Part shown: positions 1-5,835 of the stretch, piece by piece
Position numbering within the stretch: the first letter of the stretch is position 1
How the letters are laid out: every line of letters starts with the position of its first letter
Origin: Nitrospinaceae bacterium
GTDB lineage: Bacteria > Nitrospinota > Nitrospinia > Nitrospinales > VA-1
NCBI GenBank assembly: GCA_029261675.1
Contig: JAJDBA010000263.1
Span: 1 to 8,094 of the forward strand
DNA: 8,094 bases
Direction of reading: 5' to 3'
Position numbers and translations under genes: made by a program
The notes under the pieces: model-generated
What the model was told of the DNA's origin: nothing
Seen by the model: the letters and a program-made list of their open reading frames with translations, nothing else
The model's database searches: none

Positions 1-145
1 GAAAACGATTTTTGTGATCATAAAGAACGGCAAGTCCACCACTGGATTGTTCCACCACGTCGCTTTGCAGTTGGTATTTAAATACCCAGGGATAACCTTT
101 TCTAATTTTCGATTCCAAAGTTCTTGAAATTTTTATTTTAATCAT
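1..145 (-). CDS. RlmI-like class I SAM-dependent 23S rRNA methyltransferase, N-terminal fragment (PUA domain)
   Basis: Only the first 48 codons are inside the window; the gene runs off the left edge. Translation from the ATG at 143-145 gives a basic N-terminus with the segment ESKIRKGYPWVF (residues 11-22), followed by SGGLAVLYDHKNRF (residues 35-48). The pattern R-K-G-[HY]-P-W-V-F followed by a short beta-rich stretch is typical of the N-terminal PUA domain of RlmI/RlmO-type enzymes, which methylate a cytosine of 23S rRNA using SAM. The methyltransferase domain itself lies outside the window, so the exact target cannot be judged. The start codon follows the mtgA stop codon after a single base (TGA-A-ATG), which suggests translational coupling and co-transcription. 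There is no convincing Shine-Dalgarno sequence of its own. The family call is by recalled similarity. Confidence 0.68.
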   Translation of the reverse strand, partial: MIKIKISRTLESKIRKGYPWVFKYQLQSDVVEQSSGGLAVLYDHKNRF

Positions 146-146
146 T

Positions 147-866
147 TCAGTGGGTAGGAATTCGTAGAGTTGCCATGGAGTCGAGAATTTTTGCTTGCCG
201 CGCGCGAACATGACCAGGCGCAGGTTGTCGTGACCACTTTCGGGGATTCGGCAATACAGCTGCCATCCACGCCGCTTCAACGGGTGACAATAAAGAGGAT
301 GAGCGTTTAAAATATTTCTGCGCAGCTTTTTCGCAGCCGAAAACACCTTCTCCCCATTCAATAACGTTTAAATATACCTCAAGAATGCGTCTTTTATCCC
401 AAAAGAGCTCAATTAGAGTCGTAAAGTATCCCTCAAGGATTTTGCGCAACCAAGTACGCTTTTGCCAAAGAAAAACGTTTCGCGCCGTTTGCATGGAAAT
501 CGTACTAGCACCAATTTTTCTATCCGATGTCAGGTTTACCTGAATCGCATATTCTATAGCCTTCCAGTCAAAACCATGATGTGTAAAAAATTTCTGGTCT
601 TCTGCGGCAACAACTGCTTTTAAAAGATGTGGGGAGATATTCTCTAAGGACTGCCAAGTGTTGAGACTGCGTTGACTTTCGGTATCACTGGAAGACCAGC
701 GAATCCACATCAACGGGGTTGAGGGAGGGTCTACATAGCGAAAAACAATAACGGGAATCAAGGTGAAGGCTAAAAAGCACAGTAAAATATCAAACACCAG
801 ACGTCCCACGCGTATCTGAAATTTTTTCTTGCTTCGTTTTCGCCTTTTTTTTGAGGAAGTTTTCAA
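147..866 (-). CDS. mtgA: monofunctional biosynthetic peptidoglycan transglycosylase MtgA
   Basis: Family GT51 glycosyltransferase that polymerises lipid II into glycan strands at the periplasmic face of the inner membrane. The 239-residue length matches E. coli MtgA (about 240). Residues 6-15 are almost all Lys/Arg, followed by one hydrophobic anchor at about 23-43, giving an N-in signal anchor. The GT51 motifs appear in order: AAEDQKFFTHHGFD (87-100, first catalytic Glu at 89), GASTISMQTARNVFL (119-133), KRRILEVYLNVIEWG (158-172, second key Glu at 163), then AAQKYF and EAAWMAAVLPNP (197-208). There is no transpeptidase domain, as expected for the monofunctional form. The start is TTG at 866-864, because the first internal Met (residue 53) lies after the anchor and an in-frame TAG sits seven codons upstream of the TTG. 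A weak AGGA at 877-880 could serve as ribosome site. It lies 61 nt downstream of the M23 peptidase gene, probably in the same operon. Confidence 0.93.
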   Translation of the reverse strand: MKTSSKKRRKRSKKKFQIRVGRLVFDILLCFLAFTLIPVIVFRYVDPPSTPLMWIRWSSSDTESQRSLNTWQSLENISPHLLKAVVAAEDQKFFTHHGFDWKAIEYAIQVNLTSDRKIGASTISMQTARNVFLWQKRTWLRKILEGYFTTLIELFWDKRRILEVYLNVIEWGEGVFGCEKAAQKYFKRSSSLLSPVEAAWMAAVLPNPRKWSRQPAPGHVRARQAKILDSMATLRIPTH

Positions 867-876
867 TTCAAGGCGA

Positions 877-880
877 TCCT
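877..880 (-). promoter_or_regulatory. probable ribosome binding site of mtgA (TTG start)
   Basis: On the minus strand AGGA stands 10 nt before the TTG at 866-864. The match is short and the spacing long, but there is no other candidate between the in-frame TAG at 888-890 and the conserved protein, so it supports TTG as the start. Confidence 0.4.
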
Positions 881-927
881 GATCTATCTAAGGGGTTAGA
901 TTTCTTACCTGTTTTTTCTTCCTGTGA

Positions 928-2040
928 TCAGCTTTGTTTTAACAACGAATCGTAATGCTCCACGGTTTTTTGAAACTGCTCCATATGGCTCGCTGGTATT
1001 TTCCGGGTGTAATGCTTGTGGTATTTGGACTTAAATGGATTATATATCCGATCCTTATTCTTGCGATGTTGAATTTCGTAATGCAGATGGGGTGCAAATG
1101 TTCGCCCTGTATTTCCCGATTCAGCTACTTGTTGACCCGCCTTAATAGTTTGCCCGCGTTTTACATTTACTCGACTCAAATGCAGATACAAAGTCTTGAT
1201 ACCTTGTTTAGGATGATCGATTTCCACGCAATAGCCGTTGGCACGCGTGTTCCAGTTCACCCGGGTTACCTTACCTTCAAAACCTGAATACACGGGTGTT
1301 CCTACTGGGGCTTTGAAATCAGTTCCAGAATGTCCTCCTACCCCTTTTCTAAAATCCCCTGGAAGAGACGTGATCTCTGTATAGGTTCGCATGGGGCTTT
1401 GTGATTCTACAATCCGATGTGCAATATCATTGCCCTCAAGATCGAAATACCCACTTTGACTTAGACCATCAAAAAAATTGGCAACAAAGGTTTTTCCGAA
1501 CCGTTGGCTTTTATAAGAAAGTTTTAAAATTTTAAACTGTTCCGGTCCTTCCAGTTTTTGGTAGATTATTTTCATCGAATCGTCATTTCTAATATTCCTA
1601 TTCACATCAAAAAACCAGGACATCAATCGTCCCAGGTGCGCAGATAATGCCGCACACCCGTCTTTGCGCGAAAGTATTTTGCAGACCGTGTAATTTAAGG
1701 AATTTCGAACTTTAAACTCTAGAGATTGGACCGCTTGATCGCCAAGACTTATATCCTCTGACATGGAAAAGGCAACGGGTTTAACCCTTGGAGTTTTGGG
1801 AACCACTGTTTCATCCAGAATGATTTCTTCTGGCTCCAACCCGCCTACTTGCGACACAACCAGATTGGCAGATTCTTTTTCCTGTGAAGTAGCCTTGGCA
1901 ATTTCTACGGTATTTTTTCCGTCAAAAACTAAAAAATATAAATTCAAACTCACTGATACCGCCAATAACATAAAAAATCCAAAATGTGGCTTCTTCCTGG
2001 TTTCTATATGTTGGTTTTCGAGCGAATTTTGAAAGTCCAT
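928..2040 (-). CDS. M23 family metallopeptidase (MepM/Csd3-like murein endopeptidase)
   Basis: 370-residue envelope protein likely to cut peptide cross-links in peptidoglycan. Residues 20-40 form one hydrophobic N-terminal membrane segment, and 41-105 are a low-complexity periplasmic linker. Residues about 110-210 resemble the middle domain of MepM/Csd3-type proteins (ALSAHLGRLMSWFFDVNRNI, then a DGLSQSGYFDLEGN turn). Residues about 225-340 are the LytM/M23 catalytic domain: GHSGTDF (His237 and Asp241, zinc ligands), AAPVGTPV-like KAPVGTPVYSG, LYLHLS (His287) and the APHLHYEI motif (317-323; His318 and zinc ligand His320). All expected metal and catalytic residues are present, so the enzyme should be active. 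No LysM domain is seen. The ATG is preceded by TAAGGA with six-base spacing. It is first in a probable operon with mtgA and the RlmI-like gene. Whether it cuts D,D or L,D bonds cannot be told from sequence alone. Confidence 0.9.
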   Translation of the reverse strand: MDFQNSLENQHIETRKKPHFGFFMLLAVSVSLNLYFLVFDGKNTVEIAKATSQEKESANLVVSQVGGLEPEEIILDETVVPKTPRVKPVAFSMSEDISLGDQAVQSLEFKVRNSLNYTVCKILSRKDGCAALSAHLGRLMSWFFDVNRNIRNDDSMKIIYQKLEGPEQFKILKLSYKSQRFGKTFVANFFDGLSQSGYFDLEGNDIAHRIVESQSPMRTYTEITSLPGDFRKGVGGHSGTDFKAPVGTPVYSGFEGKVTRVNWNTRANGYCVEIDHPKQGIKTLYLHLSRVNVKRGQTIKAGQQVAESGNTGRTFAPHLHYEIQHRKNKDRIYNPFKSKYHKHYTRKIPASHMEQFQKTVEHYDSLLKQS

Positions 2041-2046
2041 TTTAAT

Positions 2047-2052
2047 TCCTTA
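2047..2052 (-). promoter_or_regulatory. ribosome binding site of the M23 peptidase gene
   Basis: TAAGGA on the minus strand, six bases before the ATG at 2040-2038. This is one of the two good Shine-Dalgarno matches in the window and fixes the start. Confidence 0.75.
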
Positions 2053-2059
2053 CTCTTAA

Positions 2060-2088
2060 GTGATAAAGTAGATGTTCTAAGCATTCAA
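2060..2088 (-). promoter_or_regulatory. weak candidate promoter for the M23-mtgA-rlmI operon
   Basis: In the 79-bp divergent gap (2041-2119), the minus strand reads TTGAAT (2088-2083), a 17-base spacer, then TATCAC (2065-2060). Each hexamer matches the sigma-70 consensus at four of six positions. Predicted transcription would start very close to the ribosome site at 2047-2052, which makes the call weak. No comparably spaced plus-strand promoter for the radical SAM gene was found in the gap. Confidence 0.25.
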
Positions 2089-2119
2089 ACAACTTGAAAC
2101 AGGCCCAGTATATAGAATA

Positions 2120-3247
2120 ATGTCAAATAAAACAATAGGTTCCGATAATCTCACGACCCTTTATCAACCCGATGCGGTCTTTGTAGAACAAAGCGCTAAA
2201 GACTACCCCTTGACGCAGAGAATCTTATCTGCGCTTCCAATGGTGCCCGTTCATGAAATTCAGAATGTCGAGCAAGTGGAAAAACAGTTTAAATCCTCTC
2301 GATCAGATGTTTTTGGAGAAGGAAAAAAGAATCTGGTTCTATCTCGTTTCAACGGATCGTTTTTAAAAAAATGTCCTGGTGCGAGTCCCGGCATGGTGTG
2401 TTGTAATTATTATGTGGTCAACCTGTCGAAGAACTGTCTCTACGATTGTTCCTATTGTTTTCTGCAAGATTTTTTAAAAAACAATCCGTTGCAAGTGGCT
2501 TATGTAAACGTGGAAGATTTGATTCAAGAACTCGAAGATGTTTTCACTGAATTTCCTGACCGCACTTTTCGCGTAGGAACCGGTGAGATCGCAGACAGCC
2601 TTGCACTCGATTTTCTAATCCCTTATTCACAGTTTCTGATTCCGTTTTTCAATCGGCAAAAAAATGCAGTACTGGAATTGAAAACTAAATCGGACTGCAT
2701 CGAAAATTTACTGAGCCAACCGGACCCGACCAACGTCATTGTCTCCTGGTCGGTCAACCCACAGCAGGTGATTGATCGTGAAGAAAAAGGAACTCCGAGT
2801 CTGGAAAAACGTTTGCATGCGGCCAGCCTCTGTGTGGAAAAAGGTTACCGAGTCGGTTTCCATCTGGACCCAATCATTTTAACTCCTGGATGGGGAAAAG
2901 CGTATCGAGAGTTAGTAGACGTTCTTTTCGATTTTATTCCTGCATCCTCTATGGAATGGGTGAGTTTGGGGAGTTTCCGGTATCGTTCATCGTTAAAACC
3001 CATTATCAAGTCACGTCACCCTGAAACAATGTTGTTCACAGGGGAGCATTTGCCAAGCAAGGATGGAAAGTTTCGCTACTTGCGTCCCTTGAGGAACCAA
3101 GCCTACGAAACCATTCGTGGTTTTTTACAGGACAAATCCAAAGAATTGAGTATTTATATGTGTATGGAGACTAAAGAAGTATGGGAAGGTGTTACGGGTA
3201 AGACTCCGCGTAGCGATGAAAAGCTGGATGCGTTTTTCGATCTATAA
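2120..3247 (+). CDS. spore photoproduct lyase (SPL) family radical SAM protein
   Basis: 375-residue cytoplasmic iron-sulfur enzyme. The radical SAM cluster motif CxxxCxxC is NCLYDCSYCFLQ, with Cys106, Cys110 and Cys113 binding the 4Fe-4S cluster that cleaves SAM. The start AVFVEQSAKDYPLTQRIL (19-36) and later blocks VSWSVNPQQVIDREEKGTPS (208-227), YRVGFHLDPIILTPGW (243-258) and LGSFRYRSSLKPIIKSRHP (283-301) follow the order seen in spore photoproduct lyase, which repairs the spore-specific thymine dimer in Bacillus. The position of the SPL hydrogen-donor cysteine (Cys141 in B. subtilis, recalled as ACTSD) reads VGTGE (152-156) here, with Gly153, so the donor seems absent. Tyr112 between the last two cluster cysteines is kept, while the following position is Phe114. 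The chemistry may therefore differ from true SPL. Homologues in non-sporulators are often named DNA photolyase. No good ribosome site precedes the ATG. It is convergent with dnaN, 5 bp away. Confidence 0.85.
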   Translation: MSNKTIGSDNLTTLYQPDAVFVEQSAKDYPLTQRILSALPMVPVHEIQNVEQVEKQFKSSRSDVFGEGKKNLVLSRFNGSFLKKCPGASPGMVCCNYYVVNLSKNCLYDCSYCFLQDFLKNNPLQVAYVNVEDLIQELEDVFTEFPDRTFRVGTGEIADSLALDFLIPYSQFLIPFFNRQKNAVLELKTKSDCIENLLSQPDPTNVIVSWSVNPQQVIDREEKGTPSLEKRLHAASLCVEKGYRVGFHLDPIILTPGWGKAYRELVDVLFDFIPASSMEWVSLGSFRYRSSLKPIIKSRHPETMLFTGEHLPSKDGKFRYLRPLRNQAYETIRGFLQDKSKELSIYMCMETKEVWEGVTGKTPRSDEKLDAFFDL

Positions 3248-3257
3248 AAAAATTATA
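3243..3257. repeat. AT-only inverted repeat spanning both convergent stop codons
   Basis: TATAA (3243-3247), AAAAA, TTATA (3253-3257). The TAA stops of the radical SAM gene (3245-3247) and of dnaN (3255-3253) sit inside the two arms. The stem contains no G or C, so it is unlikely to be a strong terminator in either direction. Confidence 0.4.
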
Positions 3258-4359
3258 AGCGCATGGGCATGACAATACTCTTGTATTGATCATCGTTGAC
3301 AGATGTGAACAAGCAGGAATGGTTTTGATCCTTCAAGTTGAAGGTGACCGCCTCGACATCCATAACATTCAAGATATCCAGAACGTATTTAGCATTCAAG
3401 CCGATCGATACTTCCTCGCCATCGTATTCAATAGCTACTTCTTCAACGGCCGCACCCAACTCGGTATTATCTGATACCAGGGTAAGGCTGCCTTTTTGTA
3501 TCTCAAACCGCACCATTTTCGATTTTTCATCGGCAAGAAGAGCGACCCTTTTTAAAGCACGGGTAAGCTCTTCCCTATTGGCTTGAGCTTTTAAAGGATT
3601 ATCAGAAGGAATAACCTGACGATAATTGGGAAACTTGCCATCAATTTTTCTGGAAACGATGACTTGTTTGCCATGGATGAAAGCAAGATGGTTTTCATGC
3701 GAAGAGAAACCGAATTTTGCGTCATCCCCTTCCATGAGTTTCAACAGTTCAGACAACGCTTTTTTAGGGAGTAAAAAACTAGCCTTTTCACCTTTGTCTG
3801 CATGCGAAGTAACCGGTCGGCTAATCAAGGCCAGCCTGTGTCCGTCTGTGCCTACAAGAGTTGCACTGTCGCCTTCCGTTTCCAGCAACAAACCATTCAA
3901 TGCCTGACGAGATTCATCTGGAGACACTGAGAAAAAAGTTTTTCGGATCATTTCCTTTAAAATATTGCCATCAAACTCTATAAGAACTTTATCACTGTAT
4001 TCAGGCATGGGCGGATAATCTTCAGGCGGCAAGCCAGGAAGACGAAATTTTGATTTTCCGCACTTTAAAGTGATCCAGTTATTTTCTTCTTTTTTGATGT
4101 AAATTTCTTCGTTAGGTAGCTCTTTGATAATATCAAATAATTTTCTGGCATTGAGTGTCACTGCGCCTTCAGTCGTGACATTGGCAGGATAACTTCCCAG
4201 CGTACCAATCTCTAAATCCGTAGCGCGAATACAAATGCCATCTTTTTCGGCGGAAAGATGCAGGTGGGAAAGAATAGGCATTGCGCCTTTTGGTTCGACT
4301 ATTCCCTGAACTTTATGAACCCCGCTCAGGAGTACATCTCGGCTTATTCTAACTTCCAT
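3253..4359 (-). CDS. dnaN: DNA polymerase III beta subunit (sliding clamp)
   Basis: 368 residues, close to E. coli DnaN (366). The homodimeric ring encircles DNA, tethers the replicative polymerase, and is a hub for repair and partner proteins that dock in its hydrophobic cleft. Clamp-typical blocks: an N-terminal domain with KVQGIVEPKGAMPILSHLHL (16-35) and TDLEIG (47-52); a middle domain with ALNGLLLE (153-160), GTDGHRLA (170-177) and the segment KIDGKFPNYRQVIPSD (238-253); a C-terminal domain with NAKYVLDIL (322-330); and the canonical C-terminus VMPMRL (363-368). The start is taken as ATG at 4359-4357 (MEVRISRD), not the in-frame TTG four codons upstream at 4371, because that TTG overlaps the ribosome site AGGAG and clamps normally begin this way. 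No dnaA, recF or gyrB neighbours it, so this is not the classic dnaA-dnaN cluster. It has its own promoter and is convergent with the radical SAM gene. Confidence 0.97.
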   Translation of the reverse strand: MEVRISRDVLLSGVHKVQGIVEPKGAMPILSHLHLSAEKDGICIRATDLEIGTLGSYPANVTTEGAVTLNARKLFDIIKELPNEEIYIKKEENNWITLKCGKSKFRLPGLPPEDYPPMPEYSDKVLIEFDGNILKEMIRKTFFSVSPDESRQALNGLLLETEGDSATLVGTDGHRLALISRPVTSHADKGEKASFLLPKKALSELLKLMEGDDAKFGFSSHENHLAFIHGKQVIVSRKIDGKFPNYRQVIPSDNPLKAQANREELTRALKRVALLADEKSKMVRFEIQKGSLTLVSDNTELGAAVEEVAIEYDGEEVSIGLNAKYVLDILNVMDVEAVTFNLKDQNHSCLFTSVNDDQYKSIVMPMRL

Positions 4360-4363
4360 AAAA

Positions 4364-4368
4364 CTCCT
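4364..4368 (-). promoter_or_regulatory. ribosome binding site that decides the dnaN start
   Basis: AGGAG on the minus strand, four T residues before the ATG at 4359-4357. It excludes the TTG at 4371-4369, which lies immediately upstream of this site. Confidence 0.75.
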
Positions 4369-4383
4369 CAATCACTGCAATTG

Positions 4384-4399
4384 AGTCCAATTTTGGACT
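4384..4399. repeat. 16-bp palindrome at the predicted dnaN transcription start
   Basis: AGTCCAA-TT-TTGGACT: seven-base arms around two bases. It begins at the predicted +1 of dnaN and ends 24 bases before its ATG. As DNA it has the form of an operator for a dimeric repressor that would block initiation. As RNA it would make a six-pair stem with an AAAU loop at the extreme 5' end of the transcript. Which applies cannot be told from sequence. Confidence 0.6.
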
Positions 4400-4405
4400 T
4401 GAAGA

Positions 4406-4434
4406 TTTTTAGCACAATTGCAAAAAGCTGTCAA
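4406..4434 (-). promoter_or_regulatory. sigma-70-type promoter of dnaN
   Basis: On the minus strand: a perfect -35 box TTGACA (4434-4429), a 17-base spacer (4428-4412), and a -10 box TAAAAA (4411-4406) preceded by TG one base upstream, giving an extended -10 (TGCTAAAAA). Transcription is predicted to begin near 4399, about 40 bases before the ATG. Of all promoter candidates in the window this is the best by box quality and spacing. Confidence 0.65.
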
Positions 4435-4493
4435 AGCAAATGATGAAGCGCAGACAAATATTAAAACTTCATTTTCCAGTCACAAATATATTA

Positions 4494-4536
4494 AATATCG
4501 GAAGCGCCCAAACTGGCTTTAGAGCCAATATCGGAA
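4494..4536. repeat. 10-bp direct repeat flanking a small hairpin
   Basis: AATATCGGAA occurs at 4494-4503 and again at 4527-4536, with 33 bp between the starts (about three helical turns). Between them lies the inverted repeat TGGCT-TTAG-AGCCA (4514-4527), which shares one base with the second copy. Two same-oriented sites on one face of the helix would suit a regulator binding site pair; the function is unknown. Confidence 0.45.
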
Positions 4537-4567
4537 AAACAATAAAGCATTGAAAGATCGCAATTTA

Positions 4568-4585
4568 GTAACAAAACCGTAACAA
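4568..4585 (+). repeat. tandem GTAACAA repeats with 11-bp period
   Basis: GTAACAA at 4568-4574 and 4579-4585. The 11-bp period and AT-rich spacer recall direct-repeat sites of OmpR/PhoB-type regulators, but agreement with the Pho-box consensus is poor. The pair lies about 110 bp upstream of the FIST gene. Confidence 0.3.
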
Positions 4586-4655
4586 TATTTTTAGAGTTAA
4601 TCATTGACGGGGAGCATTTAACCGGGAACTATAGAACCTTTATCGTTTAAAAAAT

Positions 4656-4672
4656 TTGACCTCTTTTATAAC
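4656..4672 (+). promoter_or_regulatory. weak promoter-like sequence upstream of the FIST gene
   Basis: TATAAC (4667-4672) matches a -10 box at five of six positions, but no -35 box stands 16-18 bases upstream of it. TTGACC (4656-4661) resembles a -35 box but has no good -10 at the right distance. A second TTGACG at 4604-4609 has TATAGA 20 bases downstream, which is too far. The FIST-kinase promoter is probably somewhere here but is not resolved. Confidence 0.22.
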
Positions 4673-4693
4673 AACATTCCCTAATTCTATATC

Positions 4694-5827
4694 ATGAAAA
4701 CTGAGCAACAGAATTGGACTGAAAATAAGGGTTGGGTATCTGAATCCGGCGAGGCCAATTTGAAAGACGCGCAACTCGTTTTGGTTTTTGGTTCCCCATC
4801 GCATATTCAAAACCAGGATCTTTTCGATGAAATCAGACAATCTTATCCACAAGCTTATATTCTTGGAGGCTCTTCCGCCGGGGAAATTTGCGACACCCAT
4901 GTTCATGAAAATTCCCTTGCTGTAACAGCTATATTTTTTGAGCACACTACACTGGCATTCACTAACAATAGCATCAAAAGTGAAACTAGCTTTTCCGTAG
5001 GGGAAGAGTTGGTCCGCTCTCTACCCCAGAAAGGACTGAGACATATTTTTGTTCTCTCCGATGGTTTGAACACCAACGGAACGGAGTTAATGAAAGGCAT
5101 GTCAAAACATCTTCCTCAAAATGTCACTATCACGGGTGGTTTGGCAGGAGATAATGAGAAGTTTGTCGAAACGCTGATCGCTTCAAATAATTTTCCAGAA
5201 AGCAAAAATATTGCCGCAATTGGTTTTTATGGCTCCAGATTTAAAGTCGGATATGGATCAAAAAGCGGTTTTGTTCCCTTTGGTCCGGAGCGGATTATTA
5301 CCCGTTCTGAAAACAATGTTCTATACGAATTGGACGGTGAACCCGCTTTTGAACTTTACAAAAGGTACCTAGGGAATAAAATTGATGACTTTTCTACCCA
5401 ATGCTATTATTTTCCACTTTTGTATAAAACTAAAGCAATGAATGGTGGGGTGGTGCGAACTATTCTTCACTTCGATGAAAAAATCGGGAGTTTAACTTTT
5501 GCTGGCGATATTTCTACTGGAAGCTCTGCCAGATTAATGAAGGCTAATATAGATAGTCTCGTCTCTGGAGCTGAAGAAGCCGCTAAAAGTTGTACCACTC
5601 AGAAAAATGAAAACCCCGAACTGGCCATTCTTGTAAGCTGTGTTGGAAGAAAAATAGTAATGAAACAGAGAGTGGAAGAAGAAATTGAAATTGTCCGCGA
5701 TGCTTTCAGCCCTGAAACAACGCTCACAGGATTTTACTCTTATGGCGAAATTGCGCCATTTGGCAATTCAAGCTTTCACCATCTTCACAACCAGACCATG
5801 TCTATCACCACTTTCTCAGAAAGCTGA
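4694..5827 (+). CDS. FIST N- and C-domain sensory protein
   Basis: 377-residue cytoplasmic protein without signal peptide or membrane segment. It contains the FIST domain pair, a sensory module proposed to bind small ligands such as amino acids. The FIST_N part (about 25-205) includes DAQLVLVFGSP (25-35), AYILGGSSAGEI (54-65), FVLSDGLNTNGTELMKG (119-135) and ITGGLAGDN (146-154). The FIST_C part (about 210-365) includes the hallmark VLYELDGEPAFELYKRYLG (209-227), then LVSCVGRK (313-320) and TGFYSYGEIAPFG (345-357) near the end. Both domains look complete. There is no attached output domain, so the signal must pass to a partner. The kinase starting 8 nt downstream is the obvious candidate, and the two are almost surely co-transcribed. 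No Shine-Dalgarno match precedes the ATG, and the next Met is far inside the fold. The ligand cannot be predicted. Confidence 0.9.
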   Translation: MKTEQQNWTENKGWVSESGEANLKDAQLVLVFGSPSHIQNQDLFDEIRQSYPQAYILGGSSAGEICDTHVHENSLAVTAIFFEHTTLAFTNNSIKSETSFSVGEELVRSLPQKGLRHIFVLSDGLNTNGTELMKGMSKHLPQNVTITGGLAGDNEKFVETLIASNNFPESKNIAAIGFYGSRFKVGYGSKSGFVPFGPERIITRSENNVLYELDGEPAFELYKRYLGNKIDDFSTQCYYFPLLYKTKAMNGGVVRTILHFDEKIGSLTFAGDISTGSSARLMKANIDSLVSGAEEAAKSCTTQKNENPELAILVSCVGRKIVMKQRVEEEIEIVRDAFSPETTLTGFYSYGEIAPFGNSSFHHLHNQTMSITTFSES

Positions 5828-5835
5828 ATAAAGAC

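Larger units (their letters stand above)
4360..4693. other. divergent intergenic region between dnaN and the FIST gene
   Basis: 334 bp without a credible gene on either strand. The dnaN-proximal third holds the dnaN ribosome site, the palindrome and the promoter. The middle holds a 10-bp direct repeat (AATATCGGAA) around a short hairpin. The FIST-proximal part holds a pair of GTAACAA repeats 11 bp apart and weak promoter-like hexamers. No cluster of DnaA boxes was seen, so this does not look like a replication origin despite dnaN being adjacent. Confidence 0.7.

Noticed and set aside
955..1287. Plus-strand open frame of 110 codons
   Set aside because: It lies entirely antisense within the M23 catalytic domain and its product resembles no family.
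1763..2032. Plus-strand open frame of 89 codons
   Set aside because: It is antisense to the N-terminal part of the M23 gene, with no ribosome site or recognisable product.
2094..2118. TTGAAA and TATAGA/TAGAAT as a promoter for the radical SAM gene
   Set aside because: The spacing between the hexamers is only 11-13 bases, too short for a sigma-70 promoter.
4360..4371. TTG start that would add four residues to DnaN
   Set aside because: It overlaps the AGGAG ribosome site that serves the ATG at 4359, and the shorter form has the usual clamp N-terminus.
4258..4443. Plus-strand open frame of 61 codons over the dnaN 5' end and promoter
   Set aside because: It is antisense to conserved clamp sequence and overlaps the dnaN promoter; no product signal.
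4843..4851. Perfect DnaA box TTATCCACA close to dnaN
   Set aside because: It is a single copy inside the FIST coding sequence, with no cluster of boxes or AT-rich unwinding stretch beside it. One such match in 8 kb can occur by chance.
4640..4945. Minus-strand open frame of 101 codons reaching into the dnaN-FIST gap
   Set aside because: Most of it is antisense to FIST_N coding sequence, there is no domain, and the FIST frame is clearly the real one.
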